A DNA stretch of 64,000 bases from Leptogranulimonas caecicola (lineage in GTDB: Bacteria > Actinomycetota > Coriobacteriia > Coriobacteriales > Atopobiaceae): NCBI RefSeq assembly GCF_023168405.1, contig NZ_AP025285.1, forward strand, positions 62,001-126,000. Direction: 5' to 3'. Position numbers and translations under genes: made by a program. The notes under the pieces are model-generated. The model worked only from the letters and a program-made list of their open reading frames with translations. It ran no database searches and had not been told where the DNA came from. Each line of letters opens with the position of its first letter. Position 1 is the stretch's first letter. Below are positions 24,752 through 35,261 of the stretch, piece after piece.

Positions 24752-24998
24752 AAGGTCTTGCCTTCCGAGAAAAGATGCGAGCGTGAGCGGGAAGCTCTTG
24801 GTGGAATGGGGTGTGCGGGGACGAGGGCGGCACAAAAAGCCCGCACGCTCCGTTTTACCGTACACGTGCGGGCCCGTGATTTGTCTCACAGCTTTGTAAT
24901 GATTGGGTAAGCCTTGCGACTGGCGCGCTCATGCGGGCGCTTCGGCGATGCAAGCCGGCCAGGCGCCGAGGCTCGCCTGCCGCTTGGCGGCGCTTGGC

Positions 24999-25319
24999 TT
25001 AGAGGTATTGAGCCAGCTCCTGGACCAAACGGTCGCGAGGCACTGCGCCTACTACGGTGTGCACGGCCTTGCCGTCCTTGAAGAGCATGAGCGTGGGGAT
25101 GGACATGACCTGGAAGCGGGCGGCCAGATCCTGATTGTCCTCGACGTTGACCTTGCATACCTTGAGCACGGATGCCATTTGATCGGCCAGGTCGTCGACG
25201 ATGGGCGACATCATGCGGCAGGGGCCGCACCAGCTGGCCCAAAAGTCCACCAGCACAGGCTTGTCTGAGCTTGAGATGACCTCGTCAAAATTCTGAGCAG
25301 TGAGTTCTGTGACTGCCAT
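24999..25319 (-). CDS. trxA: thioredoxin
   Basis: A 106-aa thioredoxin with the redox motif WCGPC (about 31-35), VDFWASWCGPCRMMSP and the cis-Pro segment MSIPTLMLF. It is a general cytoplasmic disulfide reductant. ATG at 25319 follows AAGGAGGAA, giving the family's standard length; the longer open frame upstream is not coding. A single-gene unit divergent from the gene at 25570. Confidence 0.96.
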   Translation of the reverse strand: MAVTELTAQNFDEVISSSDKPVLVDFWASWCGPCRMMSPIVDDLADQMASVLKVCKVNVEDNQDLAARFQVMSIPTLMLFKDGKAVHTVVGAVPRDRLVQELAQYL

Positions 25320-25569
25320 GATTCCTCCTTGGAGGTAGGCCAACTTGAAAAAGCCGGCAATGTGTGTCCGACAGGTGCATACCCACCAGTTCGCGTTTAC
25401 GATACGAGAAGGGCGATTCCTGCAGGTTTTGCCAACAAAGCTTGCACGATTGCACTGTACCTTAGTTACAGGGTGCCCGCTCCGCCAATCTTCGGGGCAT
25501 CGCTCGCGGCCCGCCCGCGCCGCAGCCCCGACCTCACGCCACTGCCCGTCGCTTTCCCAGGGAGGGACC

Positions 25570-26124
25570 ATGACTTCTGCCCGAGAAGAACTCCGCCGCC
25601 AGGCTCGCGACAAAACTGCTGCAGAGGTAGCCCAGCTAGAGCAGCGAGGCTTGGTGCTGGCGGGTAACGGCTTCGCTTCGGTGCTCCTGGTGAAAGGCGA
25701 GCCCGGACCTGCTGAGGCTGCTGGTGGCGTGCTTTTGTCGGGAGCCGACGGCGCCGCCCTCCACGCCGCCCTCGAGCGCCTGGGCTATGCCCCGGAAGAC
25801 TGGTGCGCCCTGAGCGCTGTGACTGCCGCGGGGGCGCCGGTGGATCCGGAGGGCTTTCGGCTGGCACTGGCCGCCTTGAGCCCCTCTACGGTGATTCTTT
25901 GCGACGAGACGGCGGCCAACCTGGCCCGAGAAACCCTCGCCCCCGAGCTTGTGGCTCTGCCAACGCTCGAATGCGCCATGTTGCAGCCGGGCTATGTGAC
26001 CGAGGTGCTGGGCCTGCGCCTGTTGAATCTAGGCGGCTTCGAGGCGGCTCTGGCCGATCCCGCCGCCAAGCAGCTGCAGTGGGCCTACCTCAAGCAGCTG
26101 CCTCCGCTGGGAGAACCCTACTAG
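25570..26124 (+). CDS. conserved hypothetical protein, possible remote uracil-DNA-glycosylase fold
   Basis: A 184-aa protein starting at an ATG with GGAGGGACC before it. After a charged helix (REELRRQARDKT) comes LVKGEPGPAEAAGG, then a long helix and LSPSTVILCDETAANLARE. The order of a glycine-rich strand-turn with GEPG, a helix, and a late LxPxxVILCxxxA helix recalls family 4-type uracil-DNA glycosylases, but catalytic residues and Fe-S cysteines are not evident. It may therefore be an inactive relative or an unrelated fold. No helpful neighbours: trxA is divergent and pgi follows after 295 bases. Confidence 0.5.
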   Translation: MTSAREELRRQARDKTAAEVAQLEQRGLVLAGNGFASVLLVKGEPGPAEAAGGVLLSGADGAALHAALERLGYAPEDWCALSAVTAAGAPVDPEGFRLALAALSPSTVILCDETAANLARETLAPELVALPTLECAMLQPGYVTEVLGLRLLNLGGFEAALADPAAKQLQWAYLKQLPPLGEPY

Positions 26125-26418
26125 GCGCCGCGAGAGTATCTTTGCAGAGGCGCATGCAGACCTGCCGCCCCATACCTGCTAGGCGCCGCCTTACGCCACA
26201 AGGCGCCGCGTCTTAGTGTCATACGAGTTCGTTTCACATCTGTAGAAACCGCAGTGACTGCCGAGTTGGCCGCCGCGTGTCCCGCCGTGGAGTAGATTGA
26301 AGGTCATAGAGGCGAAACAGTTCGCCATGGGGGCGAGCCTCGCAATTGAGGGCCTTGCACCCCGCGAGAAGGGAGCTTGCGGCAGCGTCGCGGCGCCCAG
26401 AAGGAGAAGGGAACATTC

Positions 26419-28116
<1,698 letters not shown>

Positions 28117-28160
28117 GTGCCGTGCGACGTGCTGCTGGTGCGCGTAAATGCGGCCGGCAA

Positions 28161-28180
28161 AGAGGGGTTTGCGCCCCTCT
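28161..28180 (+). terminator. hairpin after pgi
   Basis: AGAGGGG and CCCCTCT enclose TTTGCG. There is no T run, so its efficiency is uncertain. Confidence 0.55.
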
Positions 28181-28197
28181 GAAAACTTACTGCGTTG

Positions 28198-28257
28198 GCT
28201 ACAAATAGTGTTACTAACGTGGTAGAAAATGCTACTTTAGTAACGCATTAATGTAGC
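28198..28257. repeat. 60-nt nested palindrome (family F, single copy here)
   Basis: Four nested pairs run outside to inside: GCTACA/TGTAGC, GTTACTAA/TTTAGTAAC and GTAG/CTAC. The sequence is AT-rich compared with its surroundings. Its style resembles families A-E, with short words repeated in both orientations, but no second copy lies in the window. Confidence 0.65.
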
Positions 28258-28356
28258 ATATGCAGCAGCTTTTTCCAGTGCTGCAAAGGGTAACCTCTTT
28301 GCTCTTTGGAGTTCTTAGAGCCGGCCCTTGCGGCCCTGCGCGGCCCTGCGCTTATA

Positions 28357-28391
28357 GAACCCTGTTGTCACCAACGGCAACAGGGTTCTTG
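28357..28391 (+). terminator. second terminator downstream of pgi
   Basis: AGAACCCTGTTG (28357-28368) and CAACAGGGTTCT (28378-28389) form a perfect 12-bp stem followed by TT. Confidence 0.75.
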
Positions 28392-28505
28392 GCTTCTTAG
28401 GTGAGATATTTTGTGGGTCGCAGGCGCCCCCAGTGCCCCTGTTAGAATGAGGACAATGAACTCAACCATGAGCCCGTGAGGGCGCATTCAGGCAGGAGGC
28501 CGGCC

Positions 28506-29249
28506 GTGGCGCAGCTTATCGATATCCAGCAGGTGGTCATAGGGCCTAGAGATCTCATCGCAACCGTGCGCATCGCTGATGGCGCACCCCTCATGACCTC
28601 GGAGGATGTAGAGGCCACTGCCCATGTCTACTGGCTCATGCCAGAGATCGCCAACCATGCCTGCCTAGGTGACGCCGGCACCACTTTCCAGGACGCTATG
28701 GGAGACACGGAGCTGGCCCATCTGCTGGAGCATGTCACCCTGGAGCTTTTGGCTCAAACCAACATGGCGGGCGATATGAGTCACGGGCGCACGGCTCCAA
28801 CAGATGTGGATCGCACCTACACCGTCACGTTAGCCTGCCCTGACGACGTGTTGGTGGCGGGGGCGCTTTCCTCGGCAGCCTGGATCTTGCAGTGGGCCTA
28901 TAGCGGCGCCAATCCCGACACCGAGCCCAACGTTCCCGCTATCGTCCAGGGCTTGGTGGACCTCACCCAGGCGGCCTTCGCGTCGCCGGAAGACGATGCT
29001 GAGACGTCTGAGGACGCCGCCATCGAGCCGGTGGACGAGGCAGAAATCGATACTGTCGCCGAGCTGGATGAAGCCGCCCAGGACCAGGAAGCGCCGCAGA
29101 TGCCAGAGGCCCCGCAGGCGCCCGAGGTTCCGCAACCCGCAGAGGTCGTTGAGGCTCAGGCGGAGGCTGTCCCTTCGGCCACGGAGACCGCAGAGATGGT
29201 CATCGACCGTGCGCCAGCTGCAACTCAGGATCCCCAAGACATGGACTAG
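28506..29249 (+). CDS. protein resembling the N-terminal domain of cyanophycin synthetase
   Basis: A 247-aa protein. GTG at 28506 follows AGGAGG; the open frame begins at 28476. Residues about 40-140 match in pattern the CphA N-terminal domain: LMPEIANHACL, then LAHLLEHVTLELLAQTNMAGDMSHGRT, which parallels the family's WLGHVIEHIALELQxLAG and GFGRT segments, then a YTVTLACPDDVLVAGALSSA strand-helix. The last 100 residues are acidic and Pro/Ala-rich, probably disordered. The ATP-grasp and ligase domains of CphA are absent. No cyanophycin gene is nearby, so the role is unknown; a peptide-binding adaptor is one idea. Confidence 0.55.
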   Translation: MAQLIDIQQVVIGPRDLIATVRIADGAPLMTSEDVEATAHVYWLMPEIANHACLGDAGTTFQDAMGDTELAHLLEHVTLELLAQTNMAGDMSHGRTAPTDVDRTYTVTLACPDDVLVAGALSSAAWILQWAYSGANPDTEPNVPAIVQGLVDLTQAAFASPEDDAETSEDAAIEPVDEAEIDTVAELDEAAQDQEAPQMPEAPQAPEVPQPAEVVEAQAEAVPSATETAEMVIDRAPAATQDPQDMD

Positions 29250-29625
29250 CGCTTTTCCCAATGGGGTGCCAGCAGCTGAGGGCGCGGGTTTCTCGACAAG
29301 GCGAAGTGGCGCAAGCGAGGCCCTGCTGCTGCCAGAGTATCTTGGACACAGCGCGAATGGCGTGATGCAGTCGTGAGGTGGGCGCTGCGCGAGCAGTGAA
29401 GGTGCTTTTGGTAATTGAGGGAATTTTCTAAAAGACGCCCAACCTAAAAAGGCGTAGGAGAGGCCCTGGCTAAACTGGGTATACAAGTGCATCAGTGAAG
29501 TGGACGTAGCCGAGTGAGTGCGTCATCGTTAGTAGAGATGCGTGATCAAAGACCGCAGGGCGGCCTGCATGAGCGGGTCTGCACCTAATTCGCCTCTTCG
29601 GAGGGCGGCACACAAGGAGGATATG
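29250..29625. other. intergenic stretch, nothing clear
   Basis: No gene or strong hairpin was seen. GGTTTCTCGACA at 29287 is a one-base variant of the recurrent TTTCTCGGCA word. Confidence 0.4.
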
Positions 29626-30063
29626 ATGGCTAAGGGTGGACTTGGGTTTGTGTTTGGCGCCGTGGTGGGTGCTGGTATCGGCGCGGTGTGCGGCCTGCTG
29701 CTGGCCCCGCGCTCTGGCGAAGAGACCCGCGCCATGGCGGCAGATTCCATGAATGATGTATGGGACAAGGCTGTCGACGCCTATGAGAAGGGCGCCGACC
29801 AGGTAGCCAGCAAGCTCAACAACGTGTCTCCTGCCGTCTCTGCCAAGACTGACGAGCTGCGCGCCAAGGTCGATCTGGCTCGCGAGCGCATGGATCAGCT
29901 GCGCTCTTCGCTGTCTGACTCTGTGAACCAGGCTTCGGCCAGCGTCCAGGACGCCCTCAACAACGTCGCCCAACAGGCAGAGGCCGCAGCTCCCGCTTCC
30001 GCTGCCACCCCTGCTCCTGCCGAGAAGCCCGTGGATGCCAAGGTGGAGCCCGTCGAGGGCTAG
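29626..30063 (+). CDS. YtxH-domain protein
   Basis: A 145-aa protein. The N-terminal glycine-rich membrane segment (FVFGAVVGAGIGAVCGLLLAPRSGEETR) is the YtxH signature, followed by a long amphipathic, probably coiled-coil helix and a Pro/Ala tail. Of the two ATG codons, 29626 has the better spacing (five bases) from AAGGAGG than 29623 (two). YtxH proteins are often stress-linked but have no known activity. Followed by a terminator at 30176. Confidence 0.82.
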   Translation: MAKGGLGFVFGAVVGAGIGAVCGLLLAPRSGEETRAMAADSMNDVWDKAVDAYEKGADQVASKLNNVSPAVSAKTDELRAKVDLARERMDQLRSSLSDSVNQASASVQDALNNVAQQAEAAAPASAATPAPAEKPVDAKVEPVEG

Positions 30064-30175
30064 GCCTTTCCGGCGAGCCGCTGGGCTGGGATTTGCCGCT
30101 AGGCTGCGGCTGCCCAAGGCTACGGCGTTAGGTCGAGCGACGATCCGCTGAGCTACGGTTTTTAGTGCGAGCTGC

Positions 30176-30212
30176 AAAGCCCGAGTCACCTGCCGGTGCC
30201 TCGGGCTTTTTG
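30176..30212 (+). terminator. terminator of the YtxH gene
   Basis: AAAGCCCGAG pairs with CTCGGGCTTT, followed by TT. Confidence 0.85.
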
Positions 30213-30285
30213 GTGGCGAGGGTTGGTGGAGCTGCGAGCCGGTAGGGTTGGTAGGGCTGGTATGGCTGGCCGGACTGCTGAGACT

Positions 30286-30401
30286 GTTTTGCTACGTGGA
30301 TTTTGGAGCCAATTTGGCGGTTTCACTACGTGAATTCACGTAGTGAAACCTAAAACTCCAGGTCGCGAAAAACATTAGCTACGTGAATCCACGTAGCTAA
30401 T
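30286..30401. repeat. 116-nt palindromic element, family C, copy 2 (inverted to copy 1)
   Basis: It contains a perfect 32-nt palindrome at 30319-30350 (left arm GGTTTCACTACGTGAA) and a second hairpin at 30374-30401 (left arm ATTAGCTACGTG). On the reverse strand it aligns along its full length with 23734-23850. Confidence 0.9.
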
Positions 30402-30552
30402 CCCATGAAGCGAGTAGGTTTCTTAGGGTATGGCGCTAAACGGCCCTCAGGTAGCCAGATGCGCGTCATCGATGGCCTATGTTCAACAGTAACTAATTTG
30501 ATTGGTAGGTTTTAGGGGCATTAGGCGTGCGTTCGGGCTTAAATCCAAACTT

Positions 30553-30610
30553 GAGTTCACAAAACCCCAGGTCGCGAAAGCTCGGTGGAGCGTGAATCCA
30601 CTAATCAAAT
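30553..30610. repeat. decayed third copy of family C
   Basis: CAAAACCCCAGGTCGCGAAA and the following CGTGAATCCAC match the CTCCAGGTCGCGAAA and CGTGAATCCAC parts of 30286-30401, but the palindromic partners are lost. A C9 run follows at 30625-30633. The rest of 30402-30853 shows no gene. Confidence 0.6.
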
Positions 30611-30853
30611 GTCATATATTGGCACCCCCCCCCGGTCGCCGCCTCTAAATCGAGAGTTCCCGGACCCGCAAGCCCCAGGCTCATCGCACGCTTTCTGCCC
30701 AGGCTGCCGCCCGCAAGCCTGCGGCCTACATCTCCCTAAATTTCACGGCCGTGGACGTCGCCGTGAATCTCGCCCAAAAGCGTTCCTGAGCGCGCCGCAC
30801 TCTGCACGGTCACGGTAGAATAGCGGCACCACGCCGAGACTTTGGATGTAGAA

Positions 30854-31969
30854 ATGTTAACCATGGAACAGCTTATAGGTCAGAAGGTTTTTCAGCCCCG
30901 GCCTGCCTCCAAAAAGACGCGCACCGACGGCACCCCCGCTGCTCCCAAGCGCATAGGCAAGGTCCACAACCTGGTCTTTTCTCCTGATGGGCTTCAGGTC
31001 GTGGGGCTCCTGGTCAAGCGCCCGGACGTGGCTGGCATGATTAAGCGCGAGGATCTCTTCGTACCCCTTAGCGGCTTTACCACCTTCGAGGGCGGCCTCC
31101 TCATCAAGGACGGCACCCCTACCGACGAAGCCGCTGCCAAGGCGCTCCGTCTCGATTTGGATAAATGCATCATCTGGGGCGGCATGGACGTGGTGTCCCA
31201 GGACGGCGCTTCGCTGGGCTACGTGGCCGACTGCTCCTTCGATTGGAAGACAGGCGCCCTCGGCACGCTCTATGTCACCGACGGCGCCATGGCCGCCACG
31301 CTGGTAGGCTCTGTGCCCCTGCCGGCCAACCTTTTGGTGGGCTACTCCAAAGGCACTATGGTGGTGAAGCCCGAGGCCGCCCAGGTCCAGCTCACCGGCG
31401 GCATCATGGCCAAGGCTGGCGAGGGTTTTGGCCAGGCTCAGGTGGCTGGCAAAAAAGCCGCGGCTAAAGCAGGTAAAGTGGCCGGCGACGCCCTGGACAA
31501 GGGATCCTTCGCCCTGGGCCGCGCGTTGGGCTCTGCCAAGCGTTCCTTATCAGAAGCCCTGGCAGACGACGAGGAAGAGGCTCCCGCCGCCCCTGCTAAA
31601 GCTCTGGACGTGCAGGTGGAAAAGCCGCCCGCGCCTCAAAAGCTCTCCGGTGAGACCCAGACGCCCACTCCCCCTACCTATGCGCCTGCCTCGGCTTCCA
31701 AAACTTCTTCTGCCGAGAAGCCCTCGCCCGCTCGCGCTGGCGCCTCTTCTAAGGACAGCAAGGCCAGAGCAGCTGCGACGCCTAAGGCCCCCGGCACTAA
31801 GCCGGAGGCCTCTAAGCCTTCCGGCCTCGGCGCGTCCGCCGGAAAAAAGAAGGCAGCCCCGCAGGCCACCACGGCAGACAAGGCCGCCAAGGCTGTGGGC
31901 AAGCAGCTGGGGCGCACCAAAGGCATGTTCAAGAGCTTCCTCAAAGAGTTTGATGAGGCCAGCAAGTGA
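30854..31969 (+). CDS. PRC-barrel domain protein with long disordered tail
   Basis: A protein of about 371 aa. Residues 1-85 and 95-180 look like two PRC-barrel units (IGKVHNLVFSPDGLQVVGLLVKRP and SLGYVADCSFDWKTGALGTLYVTDG). The remaining half is rich in Ala, Lys and Pro, ending in a basic KQLGRTKGMFKSFLKEFDEA helix. PRC barrels occur in RNA-processing and photosynthetic proteins and in many proteins of unknown role. The start is uncertain: ATG at 30854 or 30863, or TTG at 30842, all with weak ribosome sites. No function can be assigned. Confidence 0.7.
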   Translation: MLTMEQLIGQKVFQPRPASKKTRTDGTPAAPKRIGKVHNLVFSPDGLQVVGLLVKRPDVAGMIKREDLFVPLSGFTTFEGGLLIKDGTPTDEAAAKALRLDLDKCIIWGGMDVVSQDGASLGYVADCSFDWKTGALGTLYVTDGAMAATLVGSVPLPANLLVGYSKGTMVVKPEAAQVQLTGGIMAKAGEGFGQAQVAGKKAAAKAGKVAGDALDKGSFALGRALGSAKRSLSEALADDEEEAPAAPAKALDVQVEKPPAPQKLSGETQTPTPPTYAPASASKTSSAEKPSPARAGASSKDSKARAAATPKAPGTKPEASKPSGLGASAGKKKAAPQATTADKAAKAVGKQLGRTKGMFKSFLKEFDEASK

Positions 31970-32173
31970 TCCTCGACTTGCAATCATGGAGGTCCCCAGG
32001 GCAATCCTTTATCCCTAATGGGTACAAAATTCCAGTTGTAAGCCGCACTTTCTGGCAAGAGCTAACAGCTTTGTAAGCCCTTTGGAACTAGGCACACATG
32101 CCTTGGTCACAGCTTCGCGCTACTCTAAGAACTACCGGGCGGTTCCGCCCGTGTTATGAGAACGGATTGATTC

Positions 32174-33679
32174 ATGAGCCAACAGCCACGCCATCGCGCC
32201 GCAGATCATAGTCGTCACAAGGCCTCCCACCGCGCCGACAATCCCGCGCCCAAGCACGTCAAAGCCCCGGGGGCAGATCCTCGCAATCAGGCCAATCCCG
32301 CAGCTCAGCACACGGGCGCCAATCCCTACCTTGATTCCAAAGAAGGTGCAGCTCAGACTGGCTACAGGGCTCCAGCTCCCAATCCGGTGCTTTCCAGCGA
32401 CGCCCCCATTGGGCACACGGCTCATGGCTTCAAGCCGGTGCGTGAGGTGGGCGGCGGCAAGCATAAAATATCAAAACAAAAGCGCAACCGGGCCATCCTG
32501 GTCATCGTCCTTATCTTCGCCGCCATCGGCGGCATGGCAGCGCTGGCCTGGTTCAACCGCAATGTGACTTTCAACCTCAACGGCCAGGAGGCCACCGTCA
32601 AGGTGGGTACCACCATCGACCAGCTCATGCGCGACAAGGGGCTCTCCTACGCCCCCGGCGATCTCTTGAGCGTCAAGGGCGATGTGCTTGAGCAGGGTGC
32701 GGGCAACGCCTATTCGGCCAAGCTGGGTGACCAAGACATGGCTCCCCAGGAGGCTGGCTCCTACCGCATTCAGGGAGGCGAAGACCTCACCCTGGTCGAC
32801 GGTACCGACACCACAGAGGAGTACGACTCCCAAATCGTCGAAGAGCAGCCCAAGCTGGTTATGGAGGGCGCGTGGGGCTCGGTCTCTTATGTCAAGCAGT
32901 GGGGCAAGGTGGGCCAAATCGAGATGCGCACCGGCAAGCGCTCCGGCGAGACCGCCCAGGGCGATGTCAAGCAAGAGGTGCAAAACTGCATCATCGCGGC
33001 CCGCATGGTGGAGCCGGCCAACGGCGAGAAGCTTGTGGCGCTTACCTTCGACGACGGCCCTTCCGAGTACACCCAGCAGTACCTGGACATCCTCAAGCGC
33101 TACGACGCCAAGGCCACCTTCTTCAACCTGGGCGACAACATCGCCAACTACCCCGATACCGCCAAAGCCATCGTGGATGCGGGCATGCAGCTGGCCAGCC
33201 ATACCCAGACCCATCAGCAACTGCCGCTTTTAGGTGCCGAGAAGCTCCAGCAAGAGCTCACTGCCACCTTTACTGAGATCGATAAGGCTACCGGTGTGAA
33301 GACTACCGTCATCCGCCCGCCTTACGGCGACTTCAAGCAGCGCACCTGGATTGAGTCTGGCGGCCTCATGAGCCTGTCGGTTCTCTGGACCCAGGACACC
33401 TTGGATTGGAAGCGCCCCGGCGCATCCACCATCGTGGACAACGCGCTGGCAGGCATCGGGCCAGGATCCATCATCCTCATGCACGACGGCGGCGGCAACC
33501 GCGAGCAGGACGTGCAGGCGCTCCCCACCATCATCGAGCGCTTGCAAGCAGACGGCTACAAGCTGGTGACTGTCGACGAGCTGCTGGCTTCGGACCCCAA
33601 TGTGCCCCAGGACATTGCTTCCGGCAATGCCACGCTGCCCGAAGGCTGCGTCTGGCCAACTGAGCTGGGCGACGCCTAA
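32174..33679 (+). CDS. membrane-anchored polysaccharide deacetylase (NodB fold)
   Basis: A 501-aa protein. A His/Ala-rich cytoplasmic tail of about 100 residues precedes one membrane segment (AILVIVLIFAAIGGMAALAW), an extracellular DUF348/ubiquitin-like stretch (about 125-215), and a NodB deacetylase domain from about 285: TFDDGPS (metal Asp pair), SHTQTHQQL (metal His pair), RPPYGDF, and ILMHDGGG. Such enzymes remove acetyl groups from peptidoglycan or other surface glycans, often giving lysozyme resistance. Stop and the next gene's start are adjacent (TAAATG), so the GntR gene may be co-translated. Confidence 0.88.
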   Translation: MSQQPRHRAADHSRHKASHRADNPAPKHVKAPGADPRNQANPAAQHTGANPYLDSKEGAAQTGYRAPAPNPVLSSDAPIGHTAHGFKPVREVGGGKHKISKQKRNRAILVIVLIFAAIGGMAALAWFNRNVTFNLNGQEATVKVGTTIDQLMRDKGLSYAPGDLLSVKGDVLEQGAGNAYSAKLGDQDMAPQEAGSYRIQGGEDLTLVDGTDTTEEYDSQIVEEQPKLVMEGAWGSVSYVKQWGKVGQIEMRTGKRSGETAQGDVKQEVQNCIIAARMVEPANGEKLVALTFDDGPSEYTQQYLDILKRYDAKATFFNLGDNIANYPDTAKAIVDAGMQLASHTQTHQQLPLLGAEKLQQELTATFTEIDKATGVKTTVIRPPYGDFKQRTWIESGGLMSLSVLWTQDTLDWKRPGASTIVDNALAGIGPGSIILMHDGGGNREQDVQALPTIIERLQADGYKLVTVDELLASDPNVPQDIASGNATLPEGCVWPTELGDA

Positions 33680-34420
33680 ATGAGCTCTGAAGGCATAGCA
33701 CATCGCATCGAGACGTCCATCGACGCTGCGTCTTGCATGCATCTTCTGGAGCGCGAACCCAAAGAGCAGGCGGCCGACTGGTGCTACCGCGTGCTGCTGC
33801 ACAACATCCAGATGCTCTATATGCCGCCGGGGGCCATTCTGCGCGAGCCGGATCTGGCCAGCCGCCTAGATGTCTCGCGCACCCCAGTGCACGAGGCCAT
33901 CAAGCGCCTCATCGAGGCCCATCTGGTCTATGTGGCCCCTAAGCGCGCCACCTTCGTCTCCCTCATCGACATGGAGGTCCATGCCCAAGGTCGCTTTGCG
34001 CGCACCGCAGTGGAACCCTTGCTCATCGCCCAGCTTCAGGGCCGCCTTACCCCTGAGCAGCGGGCCGACTTCGCCACCAACATCGAGCATCAGGAACTCA
34101 TGGCCCGCCAGGGCGCAAACCCCCGCGAGGTGGTGGCAGTTGACGACCAGTTTCACCACCTGCTCTACACCCACACGGGAAACGAGTTGGTGTGGCAGGC
34201 AAACCGCATGGTCTCGGCCCAGTTCGACCGAGTGCGTTACATGGGCCTGGTCCTGGGCTACGAGCGCCTCATGGTAGGGGAGCACGACTTCATCCTCGAC
34301 ATTCTGGAGACCGGTGACGTGCCTGTCATCGACATCTATGACATGGTGGACGCCCACCTCAAGGGCTACCGCCGCTTCATCGACCGCCTCATGGTGGATC
34401 ACCCGGAGTACTTCGTCTGA
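33680..34420 (+). CDS. GntR/FadR-type transcriptional regulator
   Basis: A 246-aa regulator with a winged helix-turn-helix around 55-95 (LREPDLASRLDVSRTPVHEAIKRL) and an all-helical FCD-like ligand domain (VDDQFHHLLYTHTGN). It starts right after the deacetylase stop codon but lies beside, and convergent to, the ketodeoxygluconate genes eda and kdgK; that makes it a candidate controller of sugar-acid catabolism. The candidate operators between kdgK and the kduD-like gene are possible targets. A terminator follows at 34478-34513. Confidence 0.85.
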   Translation: MSSEGIAHRIETSIDAASCMHLLEREPKEQAADWCYRVLLHNIQMLYMPPGAILREPDLASRLDVSRTPVHEAIKRLIEAHLVYVAPKRATFVSLIDMEVHAQGRFARTAVEPLLIAQLQGRLTPEQRADFATNIEHQELMARQGANPREVVAVDDQFHHLLYTHTGNELVWQANRMVSAQFDRVRYMGLVLGYERLMVGEHDFILDILETGDVPVIDIYDMVDAHLKGYRRFIDRLMVDHPEYFV

Positions 34421-34477
34421 CTGCCACCCCGCGGCGCCACCAGCTCACTCCGTCCCATAACCTCGCTTCACAAAACA

Positions 34478-34513
34478 ACGCGCCTCCAGGGGGCAGAACC
34501 TGGAGGTGCGTTT
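34478..34513 (+). terminator. terminator of the GntR-type gene
   Basis: CGC-CCTCCAGG pairs with CCTGGAGG-GCG, followed by TTTCTG. Confidence 0.75.
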
Positions 34514-34529
34514 CTGTGAGGAAGAAGCT

Positions 34530-34560
34530 TTTCTCGGCAGAAATTGGGGCTGCCGAGAAA
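34530..34560. terminator. terminator of eda made of an inverted TGCCGAGAAA pair
   Basis: TTTCTCGGCA (34530-34539) and TGCCGAGAAA (34551-34560) are exact complements with an 11-nt loop. On the minus strand the stem is followed by AGCTTCTTCC. Confidence 0.8.
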
Positions 34561-34603
34561 CCCGAGGCCCTCAGGGTTGTGCCCGTGGGGTGGGATGCGA
34601 GGG

Positions 34604-35257
34604 CTAAGAGATGAGGGTGGACGCCTCGCGTGCCAGGCGCTCCACGGTGGCAAAGTCGCCGGCGGAGACCACGTCGGCGGGGGCGACCCAGGTGCCGCCC
34701 ACGCAAAAGACGTTGGGGGCAGCCAGGTAGGCGGGCGCATTGGTGGGCTTGATGCCGCCGGTGCACATGAACTTGACCTGGGGGAAGGGACCGCCCATGG
34801 CGTGGAGGGCGGCGGTGCCGCCAGAGAGCTCGGCGGGGAAGAGCTTGACGTGGGTGACGCCTAGTCGCAGGGCTCGCATGAGCTCGGAAGGGGTGGAGAG
34901 GCCGGGTACCACGGGGACGTTGTGGTCAACGCAGTAGGCGACGGAGTCTTCGGCCAGACCGGGGCTCACGATGAATCGGGCGCCCGCTTCGAGGGCGGCC
35001 TGGGTGGTAGGTACATCCAGCACGGTGCCGGCGCCTACCAAAAGCTCGGGGACTTCTGCGGCCATGCGGGCGATGCACTTGGCGGCGCAGGGGGTGCGAA
35101 AGGTGACTTCGGCAGCAGGTAGGCCCCCGGCCACCAGGGCGCGGGCCAGCGGCACGGCAAAGGCCGGATTGTCGATGGTGATCACCGGGATGATGGCGAT
35201 CTCTTCCAGGCGGTCGAGCACGTTGGTGACCTGGGGATTCGTGGCATAGGTGGACAT
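34604..35257 (-). CDS. eda: 2-keto-3-deoxy-6-phosphogluconate aldolase (KDPG/KHG aldolase)
   Basis: A 217-aa class I aldolase that splits KDPG into pyruvate and glyceraldehyde-3-phosphate. Motifs: AAEVTFRTPCA (catalytic Glu), LLVGAGTVLD, and VKLFPAE with the Schiff-base Lys, then CTGGIKPTN. Start at 35257; the ribosome site GGAGG lies in the last codons of kdgK, whose stop is only four bases away, so the two are co-translated. It completes the pathway begun by the kinase. Confidence 0.93.
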   Translation of the reverse strand: MSTYATNPQVTNVLDRLEEIAIIPVITIDNPAFAVPLARALVAGGLPAAEVTFRTPCAAKCIARMAAEVPELLVGAGTVLDVPTTQAALEAGARFIVSPGLAEDSVAYCVDHNVPVVPGLSTPSELMRALRLGVTHVKLFPAELSGGTAALHAMGGPFPQVKFMCTGGIKPTNAPAYLAAPNVFCVGGTWVAPADVVSAGDFATVERLAREASTLIS

Positions 35258-35261
35258 GGTT

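Noticed and set aside
30625-30633. C9 run as a phase-variation tract
   Set aside because: It lies in a non-coding region beside a decayed repeat, about 220 bases from the next start, with no promoter spacing role that could be shown.
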